A DNA stretch of 64,000 nt from HyVt-477 sp965224605 (GCA_965224605.1 CBDCZP010000001.1:186001-250000), one strand, 5' to 3'; positions 52,504 to 62,316 are shown, numbered from the stretch's first letter. Numbers and translations: made by a program. The notes: a model not told the origin generated them from the sequence alone.

Positions 52504-53236
52504 ATGCTCTCATCTATGGAGAGCCGGTGTGCACTGGCTATTGAAGATATGAAAGCGACTCAAAGCAGGGCTGTTCAATGCTACTGACTAGCCCTCCCAA
52601 AATAGGGTTTTATCTATGTTTCTGGTAGGTCGGATAAGGAACGCCATCCGACAAGATGCTGAATTCAAACTGTTTGTCGGATGGCGCTATCGCTTATCCG
52701 ACCTACCAGAAACGTGTATTGGTTACACTTGTACGATAAAAAGCTAGCATTGAACAGCCCTGCGACTCAAAGAGTCTCGAACTTATCGATTGGAGTGTTG
52801 CTGATGAATCTATTTGATCAGTTAGTTACTGAAGCCATTCAGTTTACCGAACTAAAACGAGAAACAGGTAACGTTGATACATGGAAGTTTAAGATCATCA
52901 CCCGACCCGAACAACGTTTGATTCCTAACATTGATATATGCTCAATCCCCAGTTATGACAAAAAACTAACCGTACTTCAAAACCATTATGGGTTGATCAA
53001 GGAACCAATAATTTTTTGTTACAAGTAGAAAGCCGCGAAGAAATATTTGCAGATAAAATGGTAGATTCTGCATACGTCTAAATCGATTAAAAAACAGTGA
53101 TTTATGGGATATCGTTTGGTTGATACAACAGGGCGTGAAGTTACCCACTGACTATGCCAACAATCGAAATAAGAGTTTAGAGAATATCATGTACTATACG
53201 CGTGAGAGAAACTCTGATGTACATCATGGTTTGTAA
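52504..53236 (+). pseudogene. Decayed AbiEii/AbiGii-type nucleotidyltransferase toxin gene
   Basis: Plus-strand pieces read, in order: QMLSSMESRCALAIEDMKAT, a MITE insertion, RVSNLSIGVLLMNLFDQLV with DTWKFKIITRPEQRL, then DICSIPSYDKKLTVLQNHYG. After a frame change near 53014 comes LLQVESREEIFADKMVDSA. After another near 53080 comes NRLKNSDLWDIVWLIQQGVK, ending at 53236. The ESREEIFADK and NRLKNxDLWDIxWL blocks are characteristic of AbiEii-family toxins, the nucleotidyltransferase half of type IV toxin-antitoxin/abortive-infection systems. The N-terminal catalytic region is missing or unrecognisable. No antitoxin gene is seen. Confidence 0.8.
52566..52762. mobile_element. MITE, 197 bp, with 18-bp perfect inverted ends and 10-bp target duplication
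   Basis: The ends CAGGGCTGTTCAATGCTA (52566-52583) and TAGCATTGAACAGCCCTG (52745-52762) are perfect inverted repeats. The target CGACTCAAAG is duplicated at 52556-52565 and 52763-52772. An inner palindrome (52619-52712, arms TTTCTGGTAGGTCGGATAAG) resembles a common gammaproteobacterial REP type. No coding capacity. It is inserted in the decaying AbiEii-like gene. Confidence 0.92.
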
Positions 53237-53488
53237 AAGAAAAATATTGATAAGTATATAGTGCTGTCATTCCTAAAAAATATATACGTTCTAGTGACTT
53301 GCCTTTATTTTATTTTAAATCAATAAGTTAAAATGACATGCTGGCAGTAAGTATGTTGTTTACTTATTAATCCACGTCATTCTTGTTATGTCACAAGATT
53401 AAACATTCCGGTTTGTATATTCACTTTCCCTAATATTAGTGTATCCTGAGTCGCTAACCAAGACTTAGAATTTTTCGAGGACAGAGAG

Positions 53489-54949
53489 ATGGCGCAAGAA
53501 CAGGTGTATAGCGCAACGGCTCCCGTATCAGCAGTGGAGCAATATAACTATGATATCGTGAAGAAGTTCGCGATCATTACCTTAGTCTGGGGCATCGTAG
53601 GGATGTCAGCAGGGGTTTATATTGCATCAGAATTGGCATGGCCTTTTTTGAATTGGGATATTGCTCAAATCACTTTTGGTCGATTGCGTCCATTACACAC
53701 CAGTGGTGTTATCTTCGGATTTGGAGGTAATGCTTTATTCGCTACTTCTTTCTATATAGTCCAACGTACCTGTCAGACGCGATTATGGGGAGGCAGACTT
53801 CCTGATTTTATCTTCTATGGTTGGAATGCCGCTTTGCTTATTGCCGGTGTTGGCTATTTGATGGGCATCACACAAGGACGCGAATACGCCGAGCCTGAGT
53901 GGTATGTTGATCTTATGATTCTGGTTGTGTGGGTCGTATATTTCCTCGTATACACAATGACGCTTTTGAAGCGTAACCAGCCACATATCTATGTCGCTAA
54001 CTGGTTCTTTATGGCGTTCATTCTGGCGACTGCGTTGTTGCATGTTTTCAATAACTTGGCTATGCCCGTCAGCCTGTTCGGTGCTAAGTCTTATAGTTTA
54101 TTCTCTGGTGCTCAAGATGCCATGACGCAATGGTGGTACGGGCATAATGCGGTTGGCTTTTTCCTGACTGCGGCTTTCCTTGGCATGATGTACTACTTCG
54201 TACCTAAGCAAGCGGGTCGTCCGGTTTATTCGTATCGTCTGTCTATTGTTCACTTTTGGGCGTTGAGCTTTATGTATATGTGGGTTGGTACTCACCATTT
54301 ACATTGGACGGCTATTCCCGACTGGACTTCATCATTAGCCGCTGCGTTTTCTATTTTGTTGTTAATGCCGTCGTGGGGTGGAATGATTAACGGGATTATG
54401 ACGCTATCGGGTGCATGGGATAAGTTGCGTTCTGATCCTATTATGATGTTCTTGATTACCTCATTGTCATTCTACGGAATGTCTACATTCGAAGGGCCAA
54501 TGATGGCGCTGAAGAGTGTCAATGCATTATCACATTACACAGACTGGACAGTAGGCCACGTACATTCTGGCGCATTAGGTTGGGTTGCCATGGTTTCATT
54601 TGGTTCGTTGTATCACATGATGCCTAAGCTATGGGGGACTAAAATGTGGAGTCAGAAGCTGATTTATATCCACTTCTTCTTCGCTACGATTGGAATCTTG
54701 CTCTATATCACGGCGCTTTGGGTGTCAGGTATTGGACAAGGCTTGATGCTTCGTGCCTTCGATCAGTACGGTAATTTGAAGTACAGCTTTATTGAGACCG
54801 TTGTCTTTATGCATGGTCCATTAGTGGCTCGCGCAGTAGCAGGTATGTTCTTCGTAGCAGGTATGTTCCTCATGGTATTTAATATTTGGAAGACCATCGC
54901 CAACAGTCAAGAAGCTAGTGATGAAACAACTGCTTCAGTAAGAGCTTAA
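53489..54949 (+). CDS. ccoN: Cytochrome cbb3 oxidase subunit I
   Basis: CcoN is the catalytic heme-copper subunit of the high-affinity terminal oxidase, reducing O2 in the inner membrane. About 12 transmembrane helices are visible, with heme and CuB histidines in RPLHTSGVIFGFGGNAL, WWYGHNAVGFFLTAAFLG, VGTHHLHW and VGHVHSGALGWVAM. Length (486 aa) is standard. It starts the ccoNOQP operon. The 252-bp upstream spacer should hold the promoter; I could not find a convincing FNR/ANR box there. Confidence 0.97.
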   Translation: MAQEQVYSATAPVSAVEQYNYDIVKKFAIITLVWGIVGMSAGVYIASELAWPFLNWDIAQITFGRLRPLHTSGVIFGFGGNALFATSFYIVQRTCQTRLWGGRLPDFIFYGWNAALLIAGVGYLMGITQGREYAEPEWYVDLMILVVWVVYFLVYTMTLLKRNQPHIYVANWFFMAFILATALLHVFNNLAMPVSLFGAKSYSLFSGAQDAMTQWWYGHNAVGFFLTAAFLGMMYYFVPKQAGRPVYSYRLSIVHFWALSFMYMWVGTHHLHWTAIPDWTSSLAAAFSILLLMPSWGGMINGIMTLSGAWDKLRSDPIMMFLITSLSFYGMSTFEGPMMALKSVNALSHYTDWTVGHVHSGALGWVAMVSFGSLYHMMPKLWGTKMWSQKLIYIHFFFATIGILLYITALWVSGIGQGLMLRAFDQYGNLKYSFIETVVFMHGPLVARAVAGMFFVAGMFLMVFNIWKTIANSQEASDETTASVRA

Positions 54950-54964
54950 GAGGAGATTCGAGCT

Positions 54965-55720
54965 ATGATGAAACATGAAAGTATCGAAACTAACGCAGGA
55001 TTGTTAATTATTCTGACTTTGGCGGCTATTAGTATCGGTGGTCTGGTAGAAATCGTTCCTTTATTTCATATTGAAGGTACGGTCGAGAGTGTTAAGAATG
55101 CGGATGGTAAAGATGCGGTGCGTCCTTATACACCACTAGAACAATTAGGGCGTGATATCTACCTGCGTGAAGGCTGTTATAACTGTCATTCACAAATGAT
55201 TCGTCCCTTTAGAGATGAAGCTTTACGCTACGGGCATTACTCTTTAGCAGCAGAATCGCAATATGATCATCCTTTTCAGTGGGGTTCAAAGCGTACCGGG
55301 CCAGACTTGGCGCGCGTGGGCGGTAAATACTCTAGCAAATGGCATGTCCAGCATCTGGATAAACCTACCAGTGTGGTACCTGAATCTATTATGCCTAACT
55401 ACCCTTGGTTACTTAAAAACGACCTGTATTACGCAGACGTTCAAGGCAAAATGAAGGCACTGAAGAAAGTGGGAAATCCTTATTCGTTGTCCAAGAAAGA
55501 GTACTCAAACAATGTGGAACAGTTTGGTGAAGAGGTGGCTAAACTACTGGATATTAACCGCGCTGAAACCAATATGGTGGAGCAGGCCAAGCAAGGCAAC
55601 TTTGATGGTAACCCAGCTAGACTAACGGAAATGGATGCGCTGGTAGCTTATTTGCAAATACTGGGAACTATGGTTGATTTCAGCAAGCATGACGAAGCTG
55701 AGTTCATAAACTTTCGATAA
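54965..55720 (+). CDS. ccoO: Cytochrome cbb3 oxidase subunit II (mono-heme)
   Basis: An N-terminal transmembrane anchor (about 12-32) holds a periplasmic cytochrome c domain with one heme motif C71-Y-N-C-H75 followed by SQMIRP, characteristic of CcoO. A methionine ligand region lies in SIMPNYPWL. It passes electrons from CcoP to CcoN. AGGAG lies nine bases before the first ATG; an ATG three bases later is possible. Length 251 aa is normal. Confidence 0.96.
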   Translation: MMKHESIETNAGLLIILTLAAISIGGLVEIVPLFHIEGTVESVKNADGKDAVRPYTPLEQLGRDIYLREGCYNCHSQMIRPFRDEALRYGHYSLAAESQYDHPFQWGSKRTGPDLARVGGKYSSKWHVQHLDKPTSVVPESIMPNYPWLLKNDLYYADVQGKMKALKKVGNPYSLSKKEYSNNVEQFGEEVAKLLDINRAETNMVEQAKQGNFDGNPARLTEMDALVAYLQILGTMVDFSKHDEAEFINFR

Positions 55721-55771
55721 GCTTTGGCTATCGATGCTTAGATTAATGATTAATTGGTTGTGAGGTGATAA

Positions 55772-56017
55772 ATGGATAGTCTAATTAACTGGTTCATGGA
55801 TTTATCCAATAGTAAAAGCGTAGGTCTGGTTATCTTCTTTATCACTTTCGTCGCTATCATTATTTACGTGTATGGCAGCAAAAAACGTAGTGAACGATTT
55901 GAGTCTTACCGCGATATTCCTTTTCGTGATGATGATGACATGCGCATCCCAACCAAAGAGAAAACAGCAGCACAGAGCGCCTCAAAAAAAGTGACAAACA
56001 GTAAGAGTGGGAAATAG
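55772..56017 (+). CDS. ccoQ: Cytochrome cbb3 oxidase subunit CcoQ
   Basis: This small single-helix protein (helix at about 18-38) has the CcoQ pattern YGSKKRSERFESYRDIPF right after the helix, then an acidic-basic tail. CcoQ stabilises the complex. It lies between ccoO and ccoP, two bases before the ccoP ATG. At 81 aa it is a little longer than the usual 50-70. Confidence 0.92.
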   Translation: MDSLINWFMDLSNSKSVGLVIFFITFVAIIIYVYGSKKRSERFESYRDIPFRDDDDMRIPTKEKTAAQSASKKVTNSKSGK

Positions 56018-56019
56018 TT

Positions 56020-56946
56020 ATGGCACATGAAAAAATAAAAGACCCTCTTACCGGAGCAGAAACAACCGGTCACGTGTGGGATGATAACCTGATGGAGTTT
56101 GACAACCCTCTTCCACGTTGGTGGTTGTGGGCGTTTTATGGCACGGTTATTTTCACAGTAGTCTATTTTGTTATGTATCCAAGCTGGCCAACCAATTTAG
56201 TTGAAGGTGGCTATATGAAAGGGGTCAAGACGATCACCTACACAACAGATGCGGGTGAAGAAGTTACTACCCATTGGAATACGCGCGCATTATTAGCAAA
56301 AGCCATGCAGACCGACAAGCTTGAACTAAGACGTCAGGCAATGGTGAAGTCAATCGCGGCCACTCCGATTAATCAAATTGCAGGTGATGTTGAAAAGTCT
56401 CAGTTTGTATTGGCCTATGGTAAGGGTATTTTTGGTGATTATTGTGCAGCTTGCCACCAGGCGGGTGGTCAGGGTGTCGTCGGACATTATCCCAACCTGA
56501 TTGATGACGCCTGGTTGTGGGGTGGTGATGCCGCTGATATCGAGGCCTCTATCCGTAAAGGTCGTAAAGGGAATATGCCAGCACATAGCAACTCACTTTC
56601 TGATGCTGAGATCACTCAAGTTGCCCATTATGTACTTTCATTATCAGGTGAAGTTAAAGGCAGTGAAGTGGTTGATGCCGGTAAAGTTGTTTTTAATGCA
56701 AAAGGTTGTTCGGGTTGTCATACACCGACTGGCGTAGGCATGAAAGCCTTGGGTTCTGCCAACTTAACGGACAAGGTTTGGACTCAGGCTAATGTTCCTG
56801 ATGCCGCTGATGTTAATGCTAAAGTAGAGGCGGTTAAAAGCGTTGTTAGTGATGGGATAAAACGTGAAATGCCCGCTTGGGAATCTCGTTTGGAAGAGGA
56901 TGAGATTAAAGTGTTGGTGGCATATATTAAGCTATTAGCTCAGTAG
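56020..56946 (+). CDS. ccoP: Cytochrome cbb3 oxidase subunit III (di-heme)
   Basis: The N-terminal segment GAETTGHVWDDNLMEFDNPL, followed by PRWWLWAFY and one transmembrane helix, is typical of CcoP. Two c-type heme motifs follow: CAACH near 142 and CSGCH near 229, with methionine ligands in NMPAH and EMPAW. It accepts electrons from the cytochrome bc1 complex or soluble cytochromes. Length 308 aa is normal. A strong terminator lies 36 bp after its stop. Confidence 0.96.
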   Translation: MAHEKIKDPLTGAETTGHVWDDNLMEFDNPLPRWWLWAFYGTVIFTVVYFVMYPSWPTNLVEGGYMKGVKTITYTTDAGEEVTTHWNTRALLAKAMQTDKLELRRQAMVKSIAATPINQIAGDVEKSQFVLAYGKGIFGDYCAACHQAGGQGVVGHYPNLIDDAWLWGGDAADIEASIRKGRKGNMPAHSNSLSDAEITQVAHYVLSLSGEVKGSEVVDAGKVVFNAKGCSGCHTPTGVGMKALGSANLTDKVWTQANVPDAADVNAKVEAVKSVVSDGIKREMPAWESRLEEDEIKVLVAYIKLLAQ

Positions 56947-56982
56947 ATCAGCAAAACCACATTTAGGACACCTCTTGTATCT

Positions 56983-57013
56983 ATAACGGCTGGTATGTAA
57001 TACCAGCCGTTAT
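56983..57013 (+). terminator. Rho-independent terminator after ccoP
   Basis: A perfect 13-bp stem ATAACGGCTGGTA (56983-56995) / TACCAGCCGTTAT (57001-57013), with a 5-base loop, is followed by TGTTTCT. It separates the oxidase structural operon from the assembly genes, though read-through is possible. Confidence 0.88.
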
Positions 57014-57063
57014 TGTTTCTGGGAACTAGGTACGGTTATAAGCCATATTCTGAGGAATGAAAA

Positions 57064-58476
57064 ATGAGTGAATGTAAATCATGTCCATCATCAGTCTCAG
57101 AAGCTGTGACGATTCACCCGCGTTCCGTAAAAGGCATTTTCCGTTCTTTTAAGACCAGCGTTTTGGTAGCAGCTTACGCCGTCTTTTTCCTATTGCCCTG
57201 GGTTCCATGGTCACGTCCTGTGGGTGATCCTCAGGCTGTTCTATTCGATCTGGTTGAGAAAAAGTTTTACCTGTTTGGACTGGTTGTTCACGCTCAGGAT
57301 ATTTTTTGGTTAGCTGCTGTCTTGTTCTTGGCTGCTGTTTTATTATTTTTTGCTACAGCTTTAGCGGGTCGCGTTTTCTGTGGGTATTTCTGTTTCCAGA
57401 CGTTGTGGACGGATGCTTTTCGTTGGTTAGAAAAGGGCATTCAAGGTGATCGCGTTAAACGTATTCGCTTGGATAATCAGCCTTGGAATGCAGAAAAACT
57501 TCTTAAAAAAGGCACAACTCACTTATCCTGGCTGATTTTGGCATTTTGGACTGGTCTTACGTTTACTCTATATTGGGCTTATGCGCCTGAGTTAGTTCAA
57601 CAGTTTATGACAGGTAATGCCGTAGCAGCGGCCTATTACACCACGTTTGGGTTAATGGTGACGACCTATGTCGCGGGTGGATTAATGCGCGAGAAGATTT
57701 GTCAGCATGTGTGTCCGTATGCTCGTTTTCAGAGCGTGATGATTGATAAGGACTCATTGGTTCCGACTTATGACCCTAAACGTGGTGAAGGGACAGCGGG
57801 GCGAGCAAAGCCTATAAAGTTGTTCAAAACCCTTGAAGAGCGTCATGAAAAAGGAGTGGGTGACTGTATTGACTGTGGTATGTGTGTGCAGGTGTGTCCG
57901 GTAGGTATTGATATTCGTGATGGTATGCAATACGAGTGTATTCAGTGTGGTTTGTGCATTGATGCCTGCGATACGATTATGGATTCCAAAGGTTGGGATC
58001 GTGGTCTGATTCGTTATGAGTCTGAAAACGGTTTGGAGAAAGGCAAGACGCACTTTTTCAAATTGCGAACGTATGGTTATGGCCTGGCTACTATCGGCTC
58101 TGTGTTGTTTTTACTGTGGAGCCTGAGTTCGCAAAAGCTGATAGATGGCTCGGCAAGACAGGTTCGTAGCCCACTGTATGTAAGAATGTCGGATGGACGT
58201 ATTCAGAATCGTTACTTTATTAAGTTACAGAATAAGACGATGGAACCTGCTCGTTTTGTACTGTCCGTTGTCGGTCTTGATAATGCTGAAATAGATATGG
58301 GAAAAATAGCCGATTTTGATTTGAAAGCCGATGAGTCGCAACGCTTGATGGTTAAAGTTCGCAAGGCGATTAAATCCAGCGATCCCAAAAACATGGAGTT
58401 TCAATTCGTTCTTACCCCACAATCAGGTTTGGTAGATGAGCCTGTGATTATTAATTCTCAATTTATTGCTCCCTAA
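57064..58476 (+). CDS. ccoG: Cytochrome c oxidase accessory protein CcoG (FixG/RdxA)
   Basis: A membrane-bound iron-sulfur protein with about five transmembrane helices. Cysteine motifs are CQHVCPYARFQ, CIDCGMCVQVCPVG and CIQCGLCIDAC, for 4Fe-4S clusters. A C-terminal Ig-like domain (about 370-470) completes the FixG layout. CcoG is proposed to reduce Cu(II) for delivery to cbb3 assembly. It is the first gene of the GHIS group, downstream of the terminator. Length 470 aa is typical. Confidence 0.96.
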   Translation: MSECKSCPSSVSEAVTIHPRSVKGIFRSFKTSVLVAAYAVFFLLPWVPWSRPVGDPQAVLFDLVEKKFYLFGLVVHAQDIFWLAAVLFLAAVLLFFATALAGRVFCGYFCFQTLWTDAFRWLEKGIQGDRVKRIRLDNQPWNAEKLLKKGTTHLSWLILAFWTGLTFTLYWAYAPELVQQFMTGNAVAAAYYTTFGLMVTTYVAGGLMREKICQHVCPYARFQSVMIDKDSLVPTYDPKRGEGTAGRAKPIKLFKTLEERHEKGVGDCIDCGMCVQVCPVGIDIRDGMQYECIQCGLCIDACDTIMDSKGWDRGLIRYESENGLEKGKTHFFKLRTYGYGLATIGSVLFLLWSLSSQKLIDGSARQVRSPLYVRMSDGRIQNRYFIKLQNKTMEPARFVLSVVGLDNAEIDMGKIADFDLKADESQRLMVKVRKAIKSSDPKNMEFQFVLTPQSGLVDEPVIINSQFIAP

Positions 58477-58505
58477 ATGCCTGAAAGAATACCTGAAGAA
58501 ATACT

Positions 58506-59408
58506 ATGAATAATTACAATTTACTCGTTACTCTCGGTTTTGGTTCAACCGCCGCATTCCTTTTCTATTTCATTTTTTACAGACTCTTTAAGTGGAGTGG
58601 AAAGATGGCATCATTAGCAACAGCTGCGCTCATGTTGCTTCTTTACGTGCCACTGGCTGCAACCCATTGGGCGGGTATTGATGTTTTCGCTATTCATTTT
58701 GCTTTTTTTATGATGATTCCTTACGGCTTAGGTATTATCGCCAGTGTGCGCGAAGAACGCAGGCAACGTGAAGGGGTTGAAGAACTTGAAAAAGGCATGC
58801 ACTGGATTCCAGGTATTATCATCGTATTCTTCATTCTGCTGGCTACGGTTGATTCCATTATCATTACCTTTGCCACCAAAGGCATTGATGGTGATCTTGC
58901 CGATATTATTTTACCGAAAAGCATTAGTGGTGATGCGGGTGAAGGGGTGTTGTCGAAATTTACCGGTGCTGTTTCTTATGATTTGCAAGATGAAGAAGAA
59001 AGATTTGACGAATACGTTCAACAACTAAAAGTACAAAAAGCAAGAGGCTGGAAAGTCGATGGCGGTTGGGTCAAAAGCCCTATTTTGAAGCAGGATTCAG
59101 TCTTTAAACTGGATATAACAGACGAGTCTGGAAAGGCCATTCCCCATGCTGAGGTGAAAATGAGTTTTTTACGTGCTTCGGAAATGAGCGTTGACCAACA
59201 TCATGTTCTAAAAGGAGACGGATATGGCAGCTACAGCGATACGGTTAATCTCCCCAAGCCAGGGTGTTGGCAATTACAAATCCTGATCACCCGTGGTGAA
59301 GATTTGCATGAGATTCGTGGCGATACTGTTGTCTCAGAAATGATTGACGGCAAACTAATTAAGTACGAATGTGTGGATGGTGAGCCGGATATGGATTCAG
59401 CGAAGTAG
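58506..59408 (+). CDS. ccoH: FixH/CcoH family assembly protein with N-terminal membrane extension, 300 aa
   Basis: The C-terminal half (about 100-260) is FixH-like: a transmembrane helix (WIPGIIIVFFILLATVDSI), then a beta-type periplasmic domain with DESGKAIPHAEVKMSFLRAS and KPGCWQLQILITRGED. The N-terminal about 95 residues add three transmembrane helices absent from the usual 150-170 aa CcoH. CcoH acts with CcoI and CcoG in cbb3 maturation. It lies between ccoG and ccoI as expected. The extension could be a fused small membrane protein. Confidence 0.88.
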   Translation: MNNYNLLVTLGFGSTAAFLFYFIFYRLFKWSGKMASLATAALMLLLYVPLAATHWAGIDVFAIHFAFFMMIPYGLGIIASVREERRQREGVEELEKGMHWIPGIIIVFFILLATVDSIIITFATKGIDGDLADIILPKSISGDAGEGVLSKFTGAVSYDLQDEEERFDEYVQQLKVQKARGWKVDGGWVKSPILKQDSVFKLDITDESGKAIPHAEVKMSFLRASEMSVDQHHVLKGDGYGSYSDTVNLPKPGCWQLQILITRGEDLHEIRGDTVVSEMIDGKLIKYECVDGEPDMDSAK

Positions 59409-59417
59409 GGTCAGATT

Positions 59418-61856
59418 TTGAGCCAAGCTTGTTTTCATTGTGGTCTGCCTGTTCCTGAAGATGTTCATCTGACGGTTAGCATTGAAGGCAATGCAAGAGA
59501 CATGTGTTGCGTTGGTTGTGAGGCTGTTGCCAATGCCATTGTGCAAAATGGTTTAACCCATTTCTACACCTATCGTACAAAAAACTCGGACAAACCCCAA
59601 GATCTAATCCCTGAAGAATTAAAAGTTTACGACAATGATCAACTCCAAAAAAGTTTTGTAAGATCAGCAAACAAGAAAGGCGAAGAAGCTATAAATGATG
59701 CGCGGGAAGCTTCTCTTATTTTGGAAGGTATCGTCTGCGCTGCTTGTGTTTGGCTGAATGAACGGCATGTCATGCAGCTAGCAGGAGTACTGGAATTTAG
59801 AGTCAATTTCACCACGCATCGAGCCACACTGCGCTGGGATAATCATGTCGTTAAACTCAGTGAAGTTTTACAGGCAATTGCCAATATAGGCTACAACGCC
59901 CATCCTTTTGATCCAAGTCGGCTTGAAGCTATACAGAAAAAAGAACGCGCAAAAAGCTTGCGTCGAATAGCCATTGCGGGTGTGGGTATGATGCAGGTGA
60001 TGATGCTGGCAGTTTCATTGTATCTAGGCGATTCAATGGGTATGGATGCCAATACGCAAAAGTTTTTGCGATGGATTAGTTTGTTGCTGACTACCCCTGT
60101 TGTGTTCTTTGCATCCAGTGCTTTCTTTATATCGGCTTGGCGTGATCTAAAACGTAAGCATTTGGGTATGGATGTACCGGTTTCAATTGCCATACTTGGA
60201 GCTTATTTGGCTAGTGTTTGGGCGACTGTTAGCGGAACGGGCGAAGTCTATTTTGATTCGGTCAATATGTTTACCTTCTTCCTTCTGGTCGGACGTTTTC
60301 TGGAAATGGAAGCACGTCATAAATCAGGTCAAGTTGCAGAGGCATTGGTGCGATTACTGCCAGACACTGCGACTAGATTGGTGAAGGGCAAACAGCAAGT
60401 GATACCGGCAAATGAGCTAGTCCTTGGTGATACGGTGTTGATCAAGCCCGGTGAGGTTATTCCTGCTGATGGTGTTGTTTTGGAGGGAGCCAGTAGTGTC
60501 AATGAGTCGTTATTGACGGGCGAAAGTATGCCATTAGATAAATCAACAGGTAGTCAGTTGATGGGTGGCACCGTTAATGTAGAAAGCCCGTTAACCATGC
60601 AGGTAGAAAAGCAAGGAGAAGCTACGGTATTGTCCGCGATTGTTCGTTTACTGGATCAGGCGCAAGCTGAAAAACCGGATATTGCTAAATTTGCGGATAA
60701 AGTTGCAAGCTGGTTTGTGGTTGTTCTATTAATCATTGCGTTAGCGGTGTTTGCTTTTTGGGCGATGCAAGTAACTTTGGATAGAGCCTTCTGGATAACA
60801 CTATCTGTTCTTGTCGTCACCTGTCCTTGCGCTTTGTCTCTAGCCACGCCCGTTGCAGCAACGGCGGCAACGGGAGAGCTGACCAAAAAAGGAGTGCTCA
60901 CAACACGAGGTCACGCTTTAGAAACCTTGGCGAAGGTTGATCATGTGGTCTTTGATAAGACGGGTACTTTGACTCATGGACAGTTGCATGTAGAAAACTA
61001 CCATGTGTCAGGGCTATTGAGTGAAACGGGGAGTTTACAATTGGCAGCTTCACTGGAGTCGGTTTCGGAACATCCGGTGGCGAAAGCAATCAATCAGTTA
61101 GCAGATGGAATATTGCCTATTGATCGTGTCAAGATTGAATCGGGCAGGGGAGTAGAGGCTTTTTTTGAAGGTGTTCTTTATCGCATCGGCAATTATAACT
61201 ATGTGCAGGAGTTAGTGAAGGGATTAGATAAAGAAGCTAAACATTCCTTGTCGAATGCACCCGAAATATCAGGCACAGCAGTCTATCTTGTCACCCAAAC
61301 AGGTTGGGTTGCCTGTTTCAGTTTACGGGACACACTACGAACAGAGGCGGCAGGTGCGATTAAAGCCTTACATGAGTTGGGTATTGCTACTAGCATATTA
61401 AGTGGTGATGCTCCCGCTGTTGTGGACGATGTAGCTGCTGAACTCGGTATAGATCGTAGCTATGGTGGGTTGTTACCCGATGAAAAACTTGAGAAGTTAT
61501 CTGAGCTACAACAGCAGGGATACGTGATAGCCATGGTGGGCGACGGCGTCAACGATGCGCCAGTCTTAGCAAAGGCACAAGTTTCTGTGGCGATGGGAAA
61601 GGGATCGCAATTAGCGCAAGCCAGTGCTGATATGGTGCTGCTTTCGGAAAATATACAGCATTTGCCAGAAGCGATTTTAGTGACCAGAAAGATGCAAAGG
61701 ATTATCAAACAAAACTTTTTTTGGGCTATAGTCTATAATCTTTTTGCCGTGCCATTGGCAGCAGCAGGTTTTGTTGCTCCCTGGATGGCGGCTATCGGAA
61801 TGTCAGCTAGTTCCTTAGTGGTTGTTTTGAATTCATTGCGATTGAAGTCCAAATAA
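59418..61856 (+). CDS. ccoI: Copper-translocating P1B-type ATPase CcoI/FixI
   Basis: It starts at TTG 59418. The N-terminus has a CcoI-specific Cys cluster (CFHCGLPV and CCVGCEAV) and a heavy-metal-associated domain with CAACVW near 112. Eight transmembrane helices are visible, with the metal site CPC in TCPCALSLATP. The phosphorylation motif DKTGTLTHG, TGES actuator and GDGVNDAPVL hinge are all present. It exports copper across the inner membrane to metallate the CcoN CuB site. Length 812 aa is normal. ccoS follows after 3 bp. Confidence 0.96.
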   Translation: MSQACFHCGLPVPEDVHLTVSIEGNARDMCCVGCEAVANAIVQNGLTHFYTYRTKNSDKPQDLIPEELKVYDNDQLQKSFVRSANKKGEEAINDAREASLILEGIVCAACVWLNERHVMQLAGVLEFRVNFTTHRATLRWDNHVVKLSEVLQAIANIGYNAHPFDPSRLEAIQKKERAKSLRRIAIAGVGMMQVMMLAVSLYLGDSMGMDANTQKFLRWISLLLTTPVVFFASSAFFISAWRDLKRKHLGMDVPVSIAILGAYLASVWATVSGTGEVYFDSVNMFTFFLLVGRFLEMEARHKSGQVAEALVRLLPDTATRLVKGKQQVIPANELVLGDTVLIKPGEVIPADGVVLEGASSVNESLLTGESMPLDKSTGSQLMGGTVNVESPLTMQVEKQGEATVLSAIVRLLDQAQAEKPDIAKFADKVASWFVVVLLIIALAVFAFWAMQVTLDRAFWITLSVLVVTCPCALSLATPVAATAATGELTKKGVLTTRGHALETLAKVDHVVFDKTGTLTHGQLHVENYHVSGLLSETGSLQLAASLESVSEHPVAKAINQLADGILPIDRVKIESGRGVEAFFEGVLYRIGNYNYVQELVKGLDKEAKHSLSNAPEISGTAVYLVTQTGWVACFSLRDTLRTEAAGAIKALHELGIATSILSGDAPAVVDDVAAELGIDRSYGGLLPDEKLEKLSELQQQGYVIAMVGDGVNDAPVLAKAQVSVAMGKGSQLAQASADMVLLSENIQHLPEAILVTRKMQRIIKQNFFWAIVYNLFAVPLAAAGFVAPWMAAIGMSASSLVVVLNSLRLKSK

Positions 61857-61859
61857 TAA

Positions 61860-62069
61860 ATGAATGCTTTATATTTACAGATTCTAATAGGAGTAGGGGT
61901 GATGATTGGAATCATCATTGCTTTTATTATTACTATCAAATCCGGACAATATGATGATCTGGATAGCCCTGCTTTTCGGATATTAATGGATGACGATGAC
62001 CCAAGAATCCCTGGAAACCCTGCGGATACTTCTTTAGTGAATGAAAACAAGGAAGAAAAAGCTCAATGA
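61860..62069 (+). CDS. ccoS: Cbb3 oxidase maturation protein CcoS
   Basis: This short membrane protein (69 aa) has one helix at about 5-27 and the CcoS signature GQYDDLDSPAFRILMDDD. CcoS is needed for insertion of cofactors into cbb3 oxidase. It is the last gene of the cluster. The 247-bp spacer after it has a T-rich stretch but no clear hairpin. Confidence 0.95.
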   Translation: MNALYLQILIGVGVMIGIIIAFIITIKSGQYDDLDSPAFRILMDDDDPRIPGNPADTSLVNENKEEKAQ

Positions 62070-62316
62070 TTGTTTGTTTTTTTTATTAGAGCCGATAAAA
62101 TATAGTGTACCTTCTGTCAACGTAACATCTGCGCTTACGTTAAAAACGAGACGAATATGAACATAAATTCATTTCAACTTCTATAATAGCAATGAAAGAT
62201 AACCGCATTGGAAGAGTTATGGATGTCTTTGTTAATTTGCTGGTAATTCGTCTCCGAGACAATTGAATAACACGGATGTTTAGTCAAAATAATATAAAAA
62301 AGGATTAGGTGAAAAA

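Noticed and set aside
52389..52555. A 50-codon frame starting MSSGRTQTIKC as a possible AbiEi antitoxin
   Set aside because: It shows no AbiEi features and ends before the MITE; it is more likely decayed sequence.
53237..53488. FNR/ANR box upstream of ccoN
   Set aside because: Only partial TTGAT or ATCAA halves are present; no properly spaced pair.
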